Origin: Caenorhabditis remanei
Lineage: Eukaryota > Nematoda > Chromadorea > Rhabditida > Rhabditidae
DNA: 64,000 bases
Reading direction: 5' to 3'
Assembly: GCF_010183535.1 (NCBI RefSeq)
Contig: NC_071331.1
Span: 1,860,001 to 1,924,000, forward strand
The position numbers and the translations under genes were made by a program. The notes below the pieces were generated by a model. That model was not told the origin of the DNA. It was given only the letters and a program-made list of their open reading frames with translations, and did not search any database. Positions 1 through 11,587 of this stretch are shown one piece after another; the first letter of the stretch is position 1, and each line of letters opens with the position of its first letter.

Positions 1-1958
1 TGATGATGTGAGGGATTTGAGCTTGAACTGCTTTCAAAAATAGCTTTTCATGGATTTTTTCGTTATTTATCAATCATAACAGCTATCAATTAAATTGTTC
101 CTGTTGTCTTGTTAGTGAAACAGTAAGTGTTGAAGTGAACATCTTGAAGAATAGATCTTTGTTGTATCGAAAATCCGATTTGTTTTGTTTTGAAGATTGC
201 GGGATTTAAGAAACACAGAGTAATTTTTAGTCATCTGACCCGTGTATCTGTATTTGCTGAAACGGTAATTACAAAAAATCGGATTCATCGAATACTGTGA
301 CTTCATTGACTTGCTTGTTTTAGACGAACAGGCTGATGATTGTCAGATCGATTTTAAATTTATAGAACTGAAAATTCAAATGATGCTTCATGGATTTAAA
401 TTTAAGGAAATTACAAGAAAACTAAAATAAAAATTGACTCAGCAAGTAAAATCAACATTTTGAAACAAAAAAAAAACCATTAATGTGCAAATAACTGATT
501 CACTGTTTTATGATTCACATTTCAATTTACGGCTGCTCTCTACCGTACTTTAAGCATGAAAAGTTTATGATAGTAGCAAACGAGACCCACGCCTTGTAAC
601 CGGTCCGAAATTTGAGCGAGCGGTCAGCCACCGGCGTATGGGTAATATGAAAGCACAATCAAATTGCTCACAGAAGGAAATCAGATGACCCAAAAGAGAA
701 ACTGAAATTTGTTTTGTTGCAAAAGCTATATTTATTTTGTGAATGTTATAATACCTCGATGATTCTTTTAAGGAAATATTTAGTTTCTAAACATTATGTG
801 CTTATTTAGTTTCAAAAACAGTGAAAATTTAGTAGAAAATTATCAAAATATCTCATTAGGAGATTTGGTAGGCAGAAATCCTCGTTCTCTCATTTCAAAG
901 TAATATTTTTGAGTCTAAACTGCTTACCTGTAGTTTCTGAAACGTGGAAAGTTAAAACTGAGATGGTTTTCGATGATATTCTAATGATTGGAGTCTAAAT
1001 GAATCTTGAAAACCAATTCAAAAATAATGCCACAGTAAGACTTATCAACATTTTGAAACAGAATAAATCATTTATAAGAATTTAATAAATTCCCTGTTTT
1101 CCGATCCACATTTCTGAAAATTTTATTCAAAACGTGTGCTAAGTATGCTGCTCACCTCATTAATTTAACGTTTTGTAATAACTTTTTTTGCCAACGCAAC
1201 AAGAAAATCTGACCATATGGACCTTCAGCCCTGAGAATTCCGAAACCGCGAGAAGATCAGCAAAATGCTTAAGTGGACCGAGTTATGACCATTGAAAAGC
1301 TTTTTTCTTGCATTTCCATCGAATTAATGTTTCAATGGAAAGTTGTGACCTTCTTCTGTTAGAGTTATAAAGTTCTGCTCATGACTACACTATTTCGAAT
1401 TTTCGGTAGTGAAGCCTTCAAAACGTAATAAAAATTGAAAAAACCCGTACATCAGGTATAAATTTTTCTGTTTGAAAACTTACACTTCTCAAATTTGTCT
1501 GGTTACAACACGGTGAAAAGGAAAAAAAATAAAGATTCGTCCGGAAATCTTAAATTTCATCGAAATAATAAAAAACAACATTTTGCTTCGGTTTCAGAAA
1601 ATCAATTTACTTTTTTCACTTTCTATCGGAATTTGATATATAATCTATCCACATGTGAGTGTTTTTTAAAATTAAATTAAAAGTAATGTAGAACAGTAAA
1701 AGTGGACAACTGACTGAACTAATATATTCCTAAATTTCTAAAATTTTGAATAGTATTTTTTATGTTCCATTTGCATTGAATTTAGAATGAACATTGAGTT
1801 CAACAATTACTTCGTTAATAATATATATCCCAACTTCGGATAATTCAACGATCAAATCTAAAAAAAAAAAAAAAAAAAAGTCCCATTCATAAATATGAAT
1901 TTCAGTTACAGTAATTATTTCAACTGGAAATGCAACTATTTTCATTTTCAAGTATTGA
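1..1958. other. Gene-free DNA, block B copy 1 (first part)
   Basis: I see no convincing gene here. The first ~150 bases resemble 59392-59540 and 43989-44040 (the end of block A). From about 225 onward the sequence is collinear with 47355-49970 (block B copy 2), with many substitutions and small indels. The short ORFs are AT-rich and are not supported by splice structure or by conservation between the copies. Confidence 0.6.
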
Positions 1959-1960
1959 TA

Positions 1961-2070
1961 TTGTCGAAATAAAAAAAGTGATACCCGGGTGTTTGCGGAC
2001 TCAATGCAAAATTATTAAAAATTAGCATTGAGTCCGCAAACACCGGGTATCACTTTTTTTATTTCGACAA
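1961..2070. mobile_element. Hairpin MITE with TA target duplication
   Basis: A 110-bp near-perfect inverted repeat beginning TTGTCGAAAT and ending ATTTCGACAA, with arms of about 48 bases and a short AT-rich loop. TA flanks it on both sides (1959-1960 and 2071-2072). The paralogous position near 49965-49980 lacks the element and reads straight through, so this is a filled site with a matching empty site. The TA duplication suggests mobilisation by a Tc1/mariner-type transposase. It has no coding capacity. Confidence 0.8.
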
Positions 2071-2072
2071 TA

Positions 2073-4716
2073 AGTGCAACAATGATTTAAAAATTTATAT
2101 GTTTCACATAGTAAATGATAATTGAAACTTTTTTATTCTTGTGTTTCAAAGCAGGGTAGAACAAAAATAATATGTAACCAAAAGAAAACAACTACTGTTT
2201 TGCTTACATGAGAACAGTTCTACAGGATTTTTGGGATGTTTTCTTTTTTTGTTATGTTTTCACATTCCGAAACGATAAGACGTGATTCAAAATGACTTTT
2301 ATGCATATCTTTCTTCTCATAGAAAATCGTAGAAATGAATCGATCCGAACACAACGACTTATCAGGCTTATTGATCAAAGAAAATAACTTAAGGCAATAG
2401 AGAAACAGAGAAATAAAATGAAAATTTCAAGTAATCGGATGATCACATTCTATTTAGTCTGGCTATGTAGTAGCAAAAAATTATTGTTATTCGACAGACT
2501 CTCAGATATATGTTCAGAAATACACTGTTGTAAACTTGGAGTAACAACCGAGTTGGACAGGTTCAACTAACTGATTAGCTGGTTTTTTTGTAAAATAAAC
2601 AATATAGCATTTAATGGCTCTACCACGATTTATGTATGACTTCAAAGATTTCAGACAGTTGATGCATCCTGAAAAATTCTTGGGCTTCACGTTATCAAGT
2701 TCATAGCAAACATTTAACTGTTTCAATAAACTCAGATTCTTGTATTAAATACCTGTCATTTTATTCGAATAAGAGATTTTCTAGGAATTGTCTGTTTTTC
2801 ACAACTATTGACATTACGACATAGCCTCAAAGTTAATAATTTTCTATAATAAATTGCCACAGTATAATTCTGCTTGCATTGTATTCTAAGGGGAATCAAT
2901 AATATGTCATTTTTTCTATATCTATGTACTTTGAAACGTATTTCCGATAAACATCTACAAATATGTGGATTCAGAAACCTCCCTTTGAAATAAAACTTGT
3001 TATTTTTGAAATGTCGAGCTTACAAGTTTTCTACAATGCCGAATGCCGGCTTTGATTTCAAATTTCCAGTTAAATCAGTCGAGTATAATTCTGTTGCAGT
3101 GAGTACTAATAATGACCACTTTTTTTGTTGATAATGTTTTATTTACAAGGAACGCAGTCTTTTTTAATTGCAACTACAATGATCGCTTCTGATTTTTAAT
3201 GGGTTTTCAAAAACAAACCAAAAATACTGAAATCCCAGCCGATTTATTCCGTTTCTGGAGTGTTTTTTCAATAGCTGTTTCATAGCATTTTTTGATTCCG
3301 TTGGGTTCAATTGTTTTTTATGTTTAAAAACTTATTCGAAAATTACCAAAAGGTGTTGAATCACCTCATATTTGAATGACACGCAGAACAAGAAGATAAA
3401 ACTATCTTTCTGCAAGCCAGTCGAAATTTAAAAACAGTCACAGTCATGCATAATGATATCAAAAAAAGTGATTATACAGAATCCATAAGAAACCAAAGTG
3501 TCACAGTAAAATCTGTATACTAGAATTATCAAAAATTAAACACCACCAACGTATTTCAACGTTCTTTTTGTTGACTGTAACCTTGAATTGATAAAAAATT
3601 AATATGTTTTCTGTAAGTTTCGGGGATGAAATGAAAGGATGTAAGGACGGAGTAAAACTAGAAATACATAGCAACTCTAGACATAATTCTGAAACAAGAA
3701 AAAAATATCATTCATCCTAAAAAATAAAAAATCATTCTATTTGAATCAATATGTATCTTAGATATTGAAGACTCATTTTGGTAAATCGGCACTCTGCAAA
3801 ATACTTTTTCAAAAATGATGTCTGCCAGTAGAAGAGAGCTGAAATCCAGTTCTGACTACTGTCAATTCGAATGGTAACATACGGAAAATATTAAACATTT
3901 GAAAATCTACCCACCATGCGTTAGAAATCTGTTCCAAACTTTACAACTAACAGAAATCACCAGCACGGATTTTCATCAATTTTCAAGATTAACATTTCGT
4001 ATTATAAAAATAATATGAAAAAGTAAATTTTGGCATTCAAAAACTCTTTGTTTCTCGATACGATCCTATAGTTACCGATCTATTTCACCTTATATGTAAT
4101 GGGAAAAACGGTTTCAGTTAATCAATGAAACGTAACAGGTTCGTTCGAAACGGTAATTGGTAAAAATGAAGAAAAGCGGTAAGTATGAAAAACTGTCGTA
4201 AAATTACAACCAGGCTTCTTACAATAAATTTGTATTAATGTTGAAATGCAGATTATGAGAGACATAACTTTATGTATGTGCACTAATCGGTTTCACAACA
4301 TTAAGATATTGATTACATAAACGTATTCTTACTTTGGCCAGTTTTCAAATTCCGTTTGAGGATATCCAATGAAGACAACAGGTTAGTCAACCCAAGAAAC
4401 AAATGACATTTTTACCTTAACGTTCCTAGTCAGTGTAAATAAACCAGTCGGTTAACGTCGCCTAACGGCGACTAAACCTCCTTCCCTACACCACCCTTCT
4501 CAGTTTCACAGCGCCTGCGGCGCTTCTTAGCTGAGCAGTTCATTCCGATAAAGCACAATTGTAAAATCTTTCCTTTTCAGACTCAAATTCTACAAAGTTT
4601 CTCAATGACTTTTTTATATTCGGATAGAATATGGAACTTAGAATAGGATGTTTTCGAATTTACGAATTTGAACTTTCTTCCTATGTTTTTCTTATTTTGA
4701 AGCAATCTTACAAAAG
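2073..4716. other. Gene-free DNA, block B copy 1 (second part)
   Basis: Collinear with about 49975-51730. No ORF has a credible coding signal. Homology to copy 2 fades between about 4030 and 4180, which marks the left edge of the 36-kb mobile-DNA insertion relative to copy 2. At 4440-4530 lies one reverse-oriented member of a repeat family with two small GC-rich hairpins; other members are at 8198-8265 and 10460-10545. Confidence 0.55.
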
Positions 4717-5211
4717 AACGTGAACAGAGTTGAGCGGAATTCCGCCTTCCGCTTTCCGCCACTTTTTTCTTTCATCCTTCCGCTTTCCGCTAAATTTTTG
4801 CCTATTTCCGCTTTCCCCCTTCCGCCTCCGCCGTTTTAAGAATTTGTTCCGCCTTCCGCCTAGAATATATCAGCTTGAAAAATTTGATCGCCTACTCAAA
4901 TTTACTGATATTTTCAAAGTTTTTTTGCAGCAAAACGAACAATTTTTACCAAAAACGGAAATTTAATACAGATTTAACCATTTTTAAAAGCTTTTTACAA
5001 CAAAATAAGGCCACTTTTTGCCAATTTTTTAATTCCGCTTTTCGCCTTCCGCCTTCCGCCGAAAAATTTTTCTTCCGTCTTCCGCTTTCCGCTTTCCGCC
5101 AATTTTTTTACTTCCGCCTTCCGTCTTCCGCTTTCCGCTTTACAAATTTTCACTCCGCTTTCCGCCTTCCGCCATTTCAAAAATCGCATTCCGCTCAACT
5201 CTGAACGTGAA
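4717..5211. mobile_element. hAT-type MITE with TTCCGC minisatellite interior
   Basis: The element spans 4725-5203 (479 bp) and is flanked by a perfect 8-bp duplication, AACGTGAA (4717-4724 and 5204-5211). Its terminal inverted repeats are CAGAGTTGAGCGGAAT and the complement. An 8-bp duplication with CAG-type ends is typical of the hAT superfamily. The interior is a degenerate TTCCGC/TTTCCGCC array in both halves, enough to open long frames rich in R-L-P or A-E-S-G on either strand; these are not genes. A half-copy of the same terminus occurs at 46893-46910. Confidence 0.8.
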
Positions 5212-5269
5212 CTTGATAACTCTTCTTTCTTCCCTCCCCAAAAGGCGAGTGATCATAAATACAGATATG

Positions 5270-8010
5270 AGTTTTTTTTTCTGATCGGCGGCGATGCCGC
5301 CTCCCTTCTTGGGATATGGCAGACTAAGACCATATGTTTTTACTGAAGTTCAAGAACTTGAAGACTTTTCTATTCACATCTTCAAAAAATGGATTCGAAG
5401 TATCCCACCTAAAGTTTTTGACTGATCGGCGGCGATGCCGCCTCCTCCTCGGAATAGGGCAGACTTTGAACAACCCACTGCACCCTATCACTCCAAAATT
5501 TACTTTTAAGGCGTCAGCGCGACAGGAAACGCGTCAGAAGTCTACTGTGCGCATAACGCGATAAAAATGTTTTGAAAATGTTTTCAGTGAAAAAAACCAA
5601 TTTTTTGGAGATTGAAAATAAGTTTAGGGGAAATTTCAAAATTTTATTGCTATAAAACACCTAAACTTCACTGAATTCGGTGGAAAACGGCTGATTTAGT
5701 AATTTTTGTATACTGTAGGAAAACTTTTTTGCTATGCGCCTTTAAGCCTACAGTAAGAACTTGCACTGCTATTGCGTCAGCAATGCCTTGGGTCATTTGG
5801 GTGCGTAAGGACCTGTGCAACCCCTCATCCTAGATTTCGTTTTTAGGTAGCCGAGCAACGACAAATTTGCTTATTCACAAACCCCCATCACTACTTGAAT
5901 AGCATTCTTTCATTTATTCCCTTTTTTGTAGACTTAGGATTATGGTATTCTTTTGGGCTATTGCCAACAGGAATTTCGCGGCCTCTTGACCAAATTTACA
6001 TACGATTTTCTCACAAATGCAAGATCGGGTGCGCAGGTACCGGTCTGCGGGTGTCATCACTGTCAATTTGACAACATCTCCGACGATAACAGAAATATTG
6101 AGAAATTTTTCATCAAAATCACTGCTATTCCCTCCATTTAAATCAAATAGCTCCTCAATAAATTGCTTTCCCATAACAAAAAAGCAAAAAAAACTTTTCT
6201 GACAGGGAGAGAACGAACTCACCACCCCACGCGTGAGAGTCATTTGCGTAGACCGCTACACCAAACACGCGCGGCCGAGGCGCTTTCGAGAATGCAGTCA
6301 AGAAACAACCGAGCCAGTAGTATGACATTGATTTTTTGAACTTTCTACCACCCTGTCGGGACACACCTTTTCTCAACGCTTTTTACTGTTGAAATCGGTA
6401 TCGTCTCCAGAAGACGTCAAATTTGATATTTTAGAAAAATGAAAAGTTCGGGCATCATCTAAGCGCAATTTCCTATCTATCTATCTAGGTTTCATTAAAA
6501 TCGGTCCAGTACGGAGGGAGTTACGACGTGCAACACATAAACGGACAAACGGAATCTGTTGAATATTATTAGTAAAGATGACGAAATCTTTACTAATAAT
6601 ATTCAACAGATTCCGTTTGTCTGTTTGTTTGTCGCCGATCATAACTCCTTCCGTAGTGGGCCGATTTCTATGAAACCTAGATAGATAGATTGGAAATTAG
6701 GCTTAGTTGATGCCCGAACTTTTCTTTTTTCAAAAAAGTTAATTTTGACGTCTTCTGGAGACGATGACATTTTTAGCGTTAAATGCGGTGAGAAAAGGTG
6801 TGTCCCGACAGGGTGGTAGAAATCCCAAAATATCAGCCTAACACTACTGACTTGGTGTTTCTTTACTGCATTCTCGAGAGCGCCCGGCCGCGCATATTTG
6901 GTGTAGCGGTCTACGCAAACGACTCTTAAGCATGGGGTTATGAGTTCGTTCCTCCCCGTGGTAATTGTTTTTTTTTCCTTTTTGGCCATAGGAAAGTAAT
7001 TTATTGAGGAACTTTTGGATTCAAATGGAATGAATAGAAGTGACTATGATGAAAAATTGGTCAATAATTTTGTTATCGTTGGAGATGTTGCAAAATTAAC
7101 CTTTATTATAGGGTCGGCGGATATGCCATCGATTTGAAATTGTTTTTCGGAGGAGGACTCGAAAGTTCGATGTGAATTTTGAACCCATCTCACATACATA
7201 ATGGGAGAGAGGGAAACCGGGGAAATATGTTTTTTTTTGTTAGCGAAGCCTACTAGGAAACTAAATAAATGGAAGAACACTACTCAGGAAGAGATGGTGA
7301 TTTGTGAATAAGGAACTTCGTCGTAGCTCGGTTAAACACTAAAAAAGAAATTAATTCTAGGATGCGGGTTTGTTAAAGCATGGTCTAAGTCTGCCATACT
7401 GCTTTTTGGGGGAGGGAGGCGACATCGCCGCCGATCAGTAAAAAACTTTCTAATAAAAATTTAAGTGAATTTTTTGTAGATGTGACATGGAAGTCTCCAG
7501 ATTTCTAATCTTCAGTTTTGTGAAACGGTTTCTGATCCAAACGAGAACGATTAAAATGAAAAAAGACTGAATAACGGTGTGTTTAACTTTCAAACCGAGA
7601 AATGTATAAACTATGTAGTTCTGAAGTAGCTTAGAGAAGAGAGGCTACATCGCCGCCCAACAATCAAAAAAAGAAGGAAGAAGGACTTTTTCGATCAAAC
7701 CGGACTAAAAGATTTCCGTGTGTAAGATTTTAAGCTTGAAACCTTGAAAGATTTTGAGGGAGGGAGTCGGCATCGCCGCCGATCAGTAAAAAACTTAAAA
7801 ATAACACTCTAATCCTACCATGCGTGTAATGAATAAAAGAATTCTACTCACGTAGTGATGGTTATTTTTGAATAAGGAACTTTGTCGCAGCTTGATTGCC
7901 TTCAAAAAAGTAATAAATTCAAGGATGAGGATCTGTTAGAACATCGTCTTAATTTCCCATACTTATTTACCTTGAAGAGGAAGGGGCATCGCCGCCGATC
8001 AGTAGGGAAA
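5270..8010. repeat. Foldback region with GGCGGCGATGCC boxes
   Basis: A box reading approximately GATCGGCGGCGATGCCGCC recurs at 5284, 5423, 7420, 7635 (degenerate), 7760 and 7985, in the + sense on the left and the - sense on the right. It is usually next to a 'gcagactaagac'-like string. The inner 5800-7400 interval is an imperfect palindrome centred near 6582: 6545-6579 and 6586-6620 are perfect 35-base arms with a 6-base loop. The derived ORFs (for example 5914-6243 and 6639-6989 on the minus strand) are mirror-related, degenerate and not convincing genes. Similar sequence recurs at 30735-30960 and 31070-31110. The element class is not certain. Confidence 0.55.
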
Positions 8011-8189
8011 AAAGAAAGAGTATAAGAAAAACAAGAGTTATTATGCTTCAGTTCTTTGGCAAGATTATTTTTAAATAAGGAAAACATAGGAAAGTTCAGA
8101 TTTGTAAAAAGAAAAACCACTCATTCTAAAAGACATATTCCATCGGAATAGAAAAAATCATTGAATGAATTCCTATCAAGCGCCGTAAG

Positions 8190-8270
8190 CGCTGTAAAAC
8201 AGAGAAGGGTGGTGTAGAGAAGGAGGTTGAGCAGCCGGAGGCTGCGTCAACCGACTGGTCTTTACTATTA
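8190..8270 (+). repeat. Two-hairpin repeat family member
   Basis: It contains AGCGCCGTAAGCGCT, then AGAAGGGTGGTGTAG, then a second GC-rich hairpin and CCGACTGGTC. The same ordered motifs occur at 10460-10545 and, in reverse, at 4440-4530. Two short hairpins followed by a fixed tail could be the end of a rolling-circle (Helitron-like) or other non-autonomous element. I see no coding sequence and cannot assign the class. Confidence 0.5.
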
Positions 8271-8551
8271 ACAAACACCAGATTCTGTATGTTTGTGTGT
8301 GTGTCGCCGATCCTACAGCCCTTCCTACTGGACCGATTTTCTTCAAAGTTGGACCAAAAAATCAGAAATTTCCCCCGCATGATGCCCGTCTTTTTCTTTT
8401 TTCAAAATTCTCAAAATGACGCCTTCTGAGCCAAAAACACTGATAAAGCATAGGGGAATGAAAAACGGAAAAAGTGACGTGAAACTGTCGGCCTAAGCGT
8501 CGTTATTTCTTTCCTTTCTTTGGCTTGCACTTTTCGTGGCCGCATGGCTAG

Positions 8552-9597
8552 CACAGGTAGTTGGCGTGTGGTCCGCATGCGGATTCAGTCCCATTTTCCG
8601 TCCGCATAGAGTCCGCGGCGGAAATCTGGTCCGCTGCGGACTCTATATGGACGCAGTGTGGACTTTGGGAAAAGAGGTGGAAGTGGGCAGCAATTGTCCG
8701 CGCGCGGACCGTATATGGACACACTGGCCGCGGCCGCCGTATGCAGCAGCTCTTCCGAAGCTCTCGGACTTCTCTCGGATAATGATAAATTTTTTATCAT
8801 TTACGAAGCTTTTTCGTTTCTTTCCCTATTTTTCGAAAGTTTCGCTTTTTTTAAAATGTTTTTTCTATTGAAATTTCTCTTAATTAATTTTTTCCGTGAA
8901 AAATTCTCGCATTTTAATGTAAATGATCGAAAAATTATTGTGCTTTCAGTCTATCCGATGATCCCAAAAAGATAAACACCGGCGATAGCTGAAATGGAAT
9001 CAATTTATCGATTTCCTTGAAGGTTTGTAATAGTATTCAGCATTCCTTATTCAAAATAAATTTTTTCAGTGAGGAAATTCGATAAAATTGGGCAGAACTA
9101 CTTCTCAAGCACGCTTCGTCCGGAGGGAGGAACCCATTTTCGAAAGTAAGTTAACTGAATAATTTTATTTTATTCATCAATTAGTTGATTTTTTTCAGAA
9201 ACACAAAGGGAAAAACTGAAATCATCGACTGATAAATGCTTCTACTTCAGTGGATTTCGATAGATTTCAAGGACACGACTGCCCGACAAACATGTGATTT
9301 CTATGTATAATTTTCTATGTTTTCTTCCTATTTTCATTATTTTTAATGTTACTTTTTATCTTTCTTTAAATAAAATAGTAATTTTATCTCTAATCTTCCT
9401 TGTTAAATGACGATCTCAGCCGGGAAACAAAAGTAGGGAGGGGGCTGGCGGTGGGAGGGAGAGAAGCGACTTTTTCGGCGCGCGGACTCGAAACGGACCG
9501 TATATGACGCACACATTTCGTCCTTAGCTACTTCTTTTTGAGTCCGCGCGCGGGCACATATATGGTCCGTATTTCGTCGCTGGCCAACTACCTGTGA
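8552..9597. mobile_element. 1.05-kb terminal-inverted-repeat insert in SINE-like DNA
   Basis: It begins CACAGGTAGTTGGC and ends with the exact complement, GCCAACTACCTGTG. Inside are several palindromic TCCGCATGCGGA or TCCGCGCGCGGAC boxes near both ends and an AT-rich middle, with no credible gene. The DNA on its left (a tRNA A-box-like GTGGCCGCATGGCTAG) and right (5S-like, then a B-box-like motif) appear to be two halves of one SINE-like unit. The target duplication is at most 2-3 bases and I cannot define it, so the superfamily is open. Confidence 0.5.
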
Positions 9598-9690
9598 GGG
9601 TTGCCGTGTCGCCGCGTCCGATCTGGCAAGTTAAGCAACGTTGACTGCAGTTAATTTTAAGTTCGATCCCGGGTGACGAGAAAAGTGTTT
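9598..9690 (+). repeat. 5S rRNA / tRNA-like chimeric SINE remnant
   Basis: About 30 bases at 9615-9644 match, from memory, the interior of the C. elegans 5S rRNA (the CGTCCGATCTGGCAAG part onward). About 20 bases downstream is GTTCGATCCCGGG, a textbook tRNA-type RNA polymerase III B box. This mixture suggests a pol III-derived SINE or a recombined pseudogene, not a working 5S gene: the 5S 5' and 3' halves are missing. The matching left half may sit at 8535-8551, beyond the inserted element. Confidence 0.5.
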
Positions 9691-9984
9691 TGATTTTTTT
9701 CGTTGATAGATTGGGGAAAATATAGAGGTTTCCGAACGTGCTGCCTGTTTCCAGTGAGAACTACGTCACAAAGAAATACGGACCGCTCTCTAAAAAGGGA
9801 CTATGAGAAAGATGTGCAGTTATCATCTGATTCAGAAAAATAGAGAATTCCAACCGTGTCGTTTGTTTCCAGATTGATCGATATCACAAAAGAAACGACA
9901 ATTTTCTGGACACAGGAAGGGAGATGGGTTCATTTTGGATACATATGTACTTATTTAAAAAAAGTATCAATAATCGTTTTGGCT

Positions 9985-10105
9985 ATTAGCTCGGCATAGT
10001 TCCTGCAACTGCGCTCCACCGAAACGCCCTTGAAAAATGTTTTTTTTTCTGAGTCTCTCAATTTCGCACATTTTTTTGGGTTTCGGTAGAGCGAGAATGT
10101 AAAAA
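9985..10105. repeat. Small foldback repeat (CCGAAA/TTTCGG family)
   Basis: A short inverted repeat with GCGCTCCACCGAAA on the left and TTTCGGTAGAGCG on the right. A second, clearly related copy lies at 59603-59690, with the same order CCGAAA..GCCCTTGAAAA..CTCTGAGTCTC..TTTCGGTAGAGCG. A fragment may start the foldback region at 61000. It is non-coding. Confidence 0.5.
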
Positions 10106-11587
10106 GCGTGCGGTGCTAATAGCATTTACATTCTTCTTACCACTGTTTTTGCTCTGCTTATTTTTTTCGTGTAAAATATAGAGACTAGCGGAAGTTGCGT
10201 GAAGTCCCGACATGGAACCACGTGAAACGCGTTCTTTCAAATAGCTGATAACTATCATTTTCTTTTTCCCGTCATGGCGTCACTCTCTATAACTACTATC
10301 GTTCCCGCCGACAGTTCACTAAATAGTAATGGTGCTGCTTTTTCTGTTCCCGGTGATTCCACCTCCACCTCGGACGCTGTACGACGGTTTCGAGATCGTC
10401 TGGGTATCAGGTCAAATGGTCGAAGTCAAATGGGTATAGAAGAAGAGAATCGGATGGTTGGGAAGCGCCGTAGGCGCTGTAACACCTAGAAGGGTGGTGT
10501 GGAAAAGGAGGTTTAGTCGCCGTTAGGCGACGTGAACCGACTGGTCAGTTTAAACTGATAGTCATTTATACTATTCACGTCAACTAGTCGAAAGGAAATG
10601 ATTATCGATATAGTCATAATCATTTTAGAAATGACGAAAACGATAGTCGATTCAGCTGTTTCGTCAAAACTTTTAAAAAATAGTCGAAATAGTACAAACG
10701 TAAATAGCCGAAACGTGAGTATTCAGAGCAGAAAAAAGGAAGAATGTCAGAAAAATTTTAAAATGAAAATTCATTTTCTCAGTCATTTACGTCGTTTTAA
10801 TAATTGTTTTTTATCGGAATTAATCATTTACGTCGTTTCGATAGTTGTTTTTTCATTTCCGATAGTCAAATTACACTGTGTTTTTTAAATTTTGATATTT
10901 TGATTATCATTTTACGTCATTAATCGCGTGACGAAAAATGACTAACTAATGACTAGGAACTCTATTTTACCTCATGAGGACCAAACTATACTTTTTCAAC
11001 TGACACGCTAACATCTAATCGTTGAAACAGGATGATTATGCAATTCTGTTAATTTTTATCCCAATTATTTATCTTTTATGATACAATGAAAAGCCAAAAA
11101 AATTTATTGAGTTTTGAGGGTTAGGTCCTGAAGCAATGATAGGTATGTTGCACAAAATAATTACAATGACCGTCAATTAAGAATTGGATGCTAGCGTAAC
11201 TTAAATTAATTTTCAGAAACAAAAATGTTCAACTACTCTCAAATACATAATTCACTGTTTTCCGATGAACCTATCCGGAATTTTCGTTTTTGATCTGGTG
11301 CAGAATCTTTTTTTGTGATTAGTAATAGCTTTTCCGTGGGACTGCTATCAATTTATTCCTGTACATAAATAGATTGCTCTGTGGGACCCGAACACATGAC
11401 TGAACGCGCATGGGTACAAAACCGCAACCGGCTGAGCTACACGGCCGAGAACGCGGTCGCCCACTCGGGGCTGTTATAAATGTGGGTGCTTCTCAATCAC
11501 AATTTCGATCACAATTTTTGCGTTCTATCCTCCGTTACAGTGAGTTTTTGAATTGACACCGTCGTTTTTTTTTGCCAATATTGAATG
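10106..11587. other. Intergenic DNA with repeats and a tRNA-like fragment
   Basis: An ORF at 10274-10489 (71 aa, rich in S/T then R/E) has a fair coding look but no partner exon and runs into the two-hairpin repeat, so I do not call it a gene. At 11376-11460 the minus strand carries a tRNA-like A box (GTGTAGCTCAGCCGG) and B box (GTGTTCGGGTCCC). The acceptor stem does not pair, so it is read as a tRNA-derived SINE or pseudogene. The rest is AT-rich with no gene seen. Confidence 0.4.
11582..11587. repeat. Left target-site duplication of the palindromic Polinton
   Basis: TGAATG directly abuts the left terminus (AGTAGTATGG) and is repeated exactly at 30423-30428 next to the right terminus. Six-base duplications are the rule for Polinton/Maverick insertion by their retroviral-type integrase. 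The joined empty site would read ATATTGAATGCATGTC. Confidence 0.9.

Noticed and set aside
4740..5190. CRISPR-like spaced repeats
   Set aside because: The units are adjacent degenerate hexamers without constant repeats and unique spacers; this is a eukaryotic minisatellite.
4875..5204. Arg/Leu/Pro-repeat ORFs
   Set aside because: Products of the TTCCGC minisatellite inside a MITE with defined ends.
9420..9620. CpG-rich stretch as a promoter
   Set aside because: The GC-rich palindromes belong to the end of the 1.05-kb inverted-repeat element.
11376..11460. A tRNA gene on the minus strand
   Set aside because: Good A and B boxes but the acceptor stem does not pair and no clear anticodon arm is visible; more likely tRNA-derived SINE.
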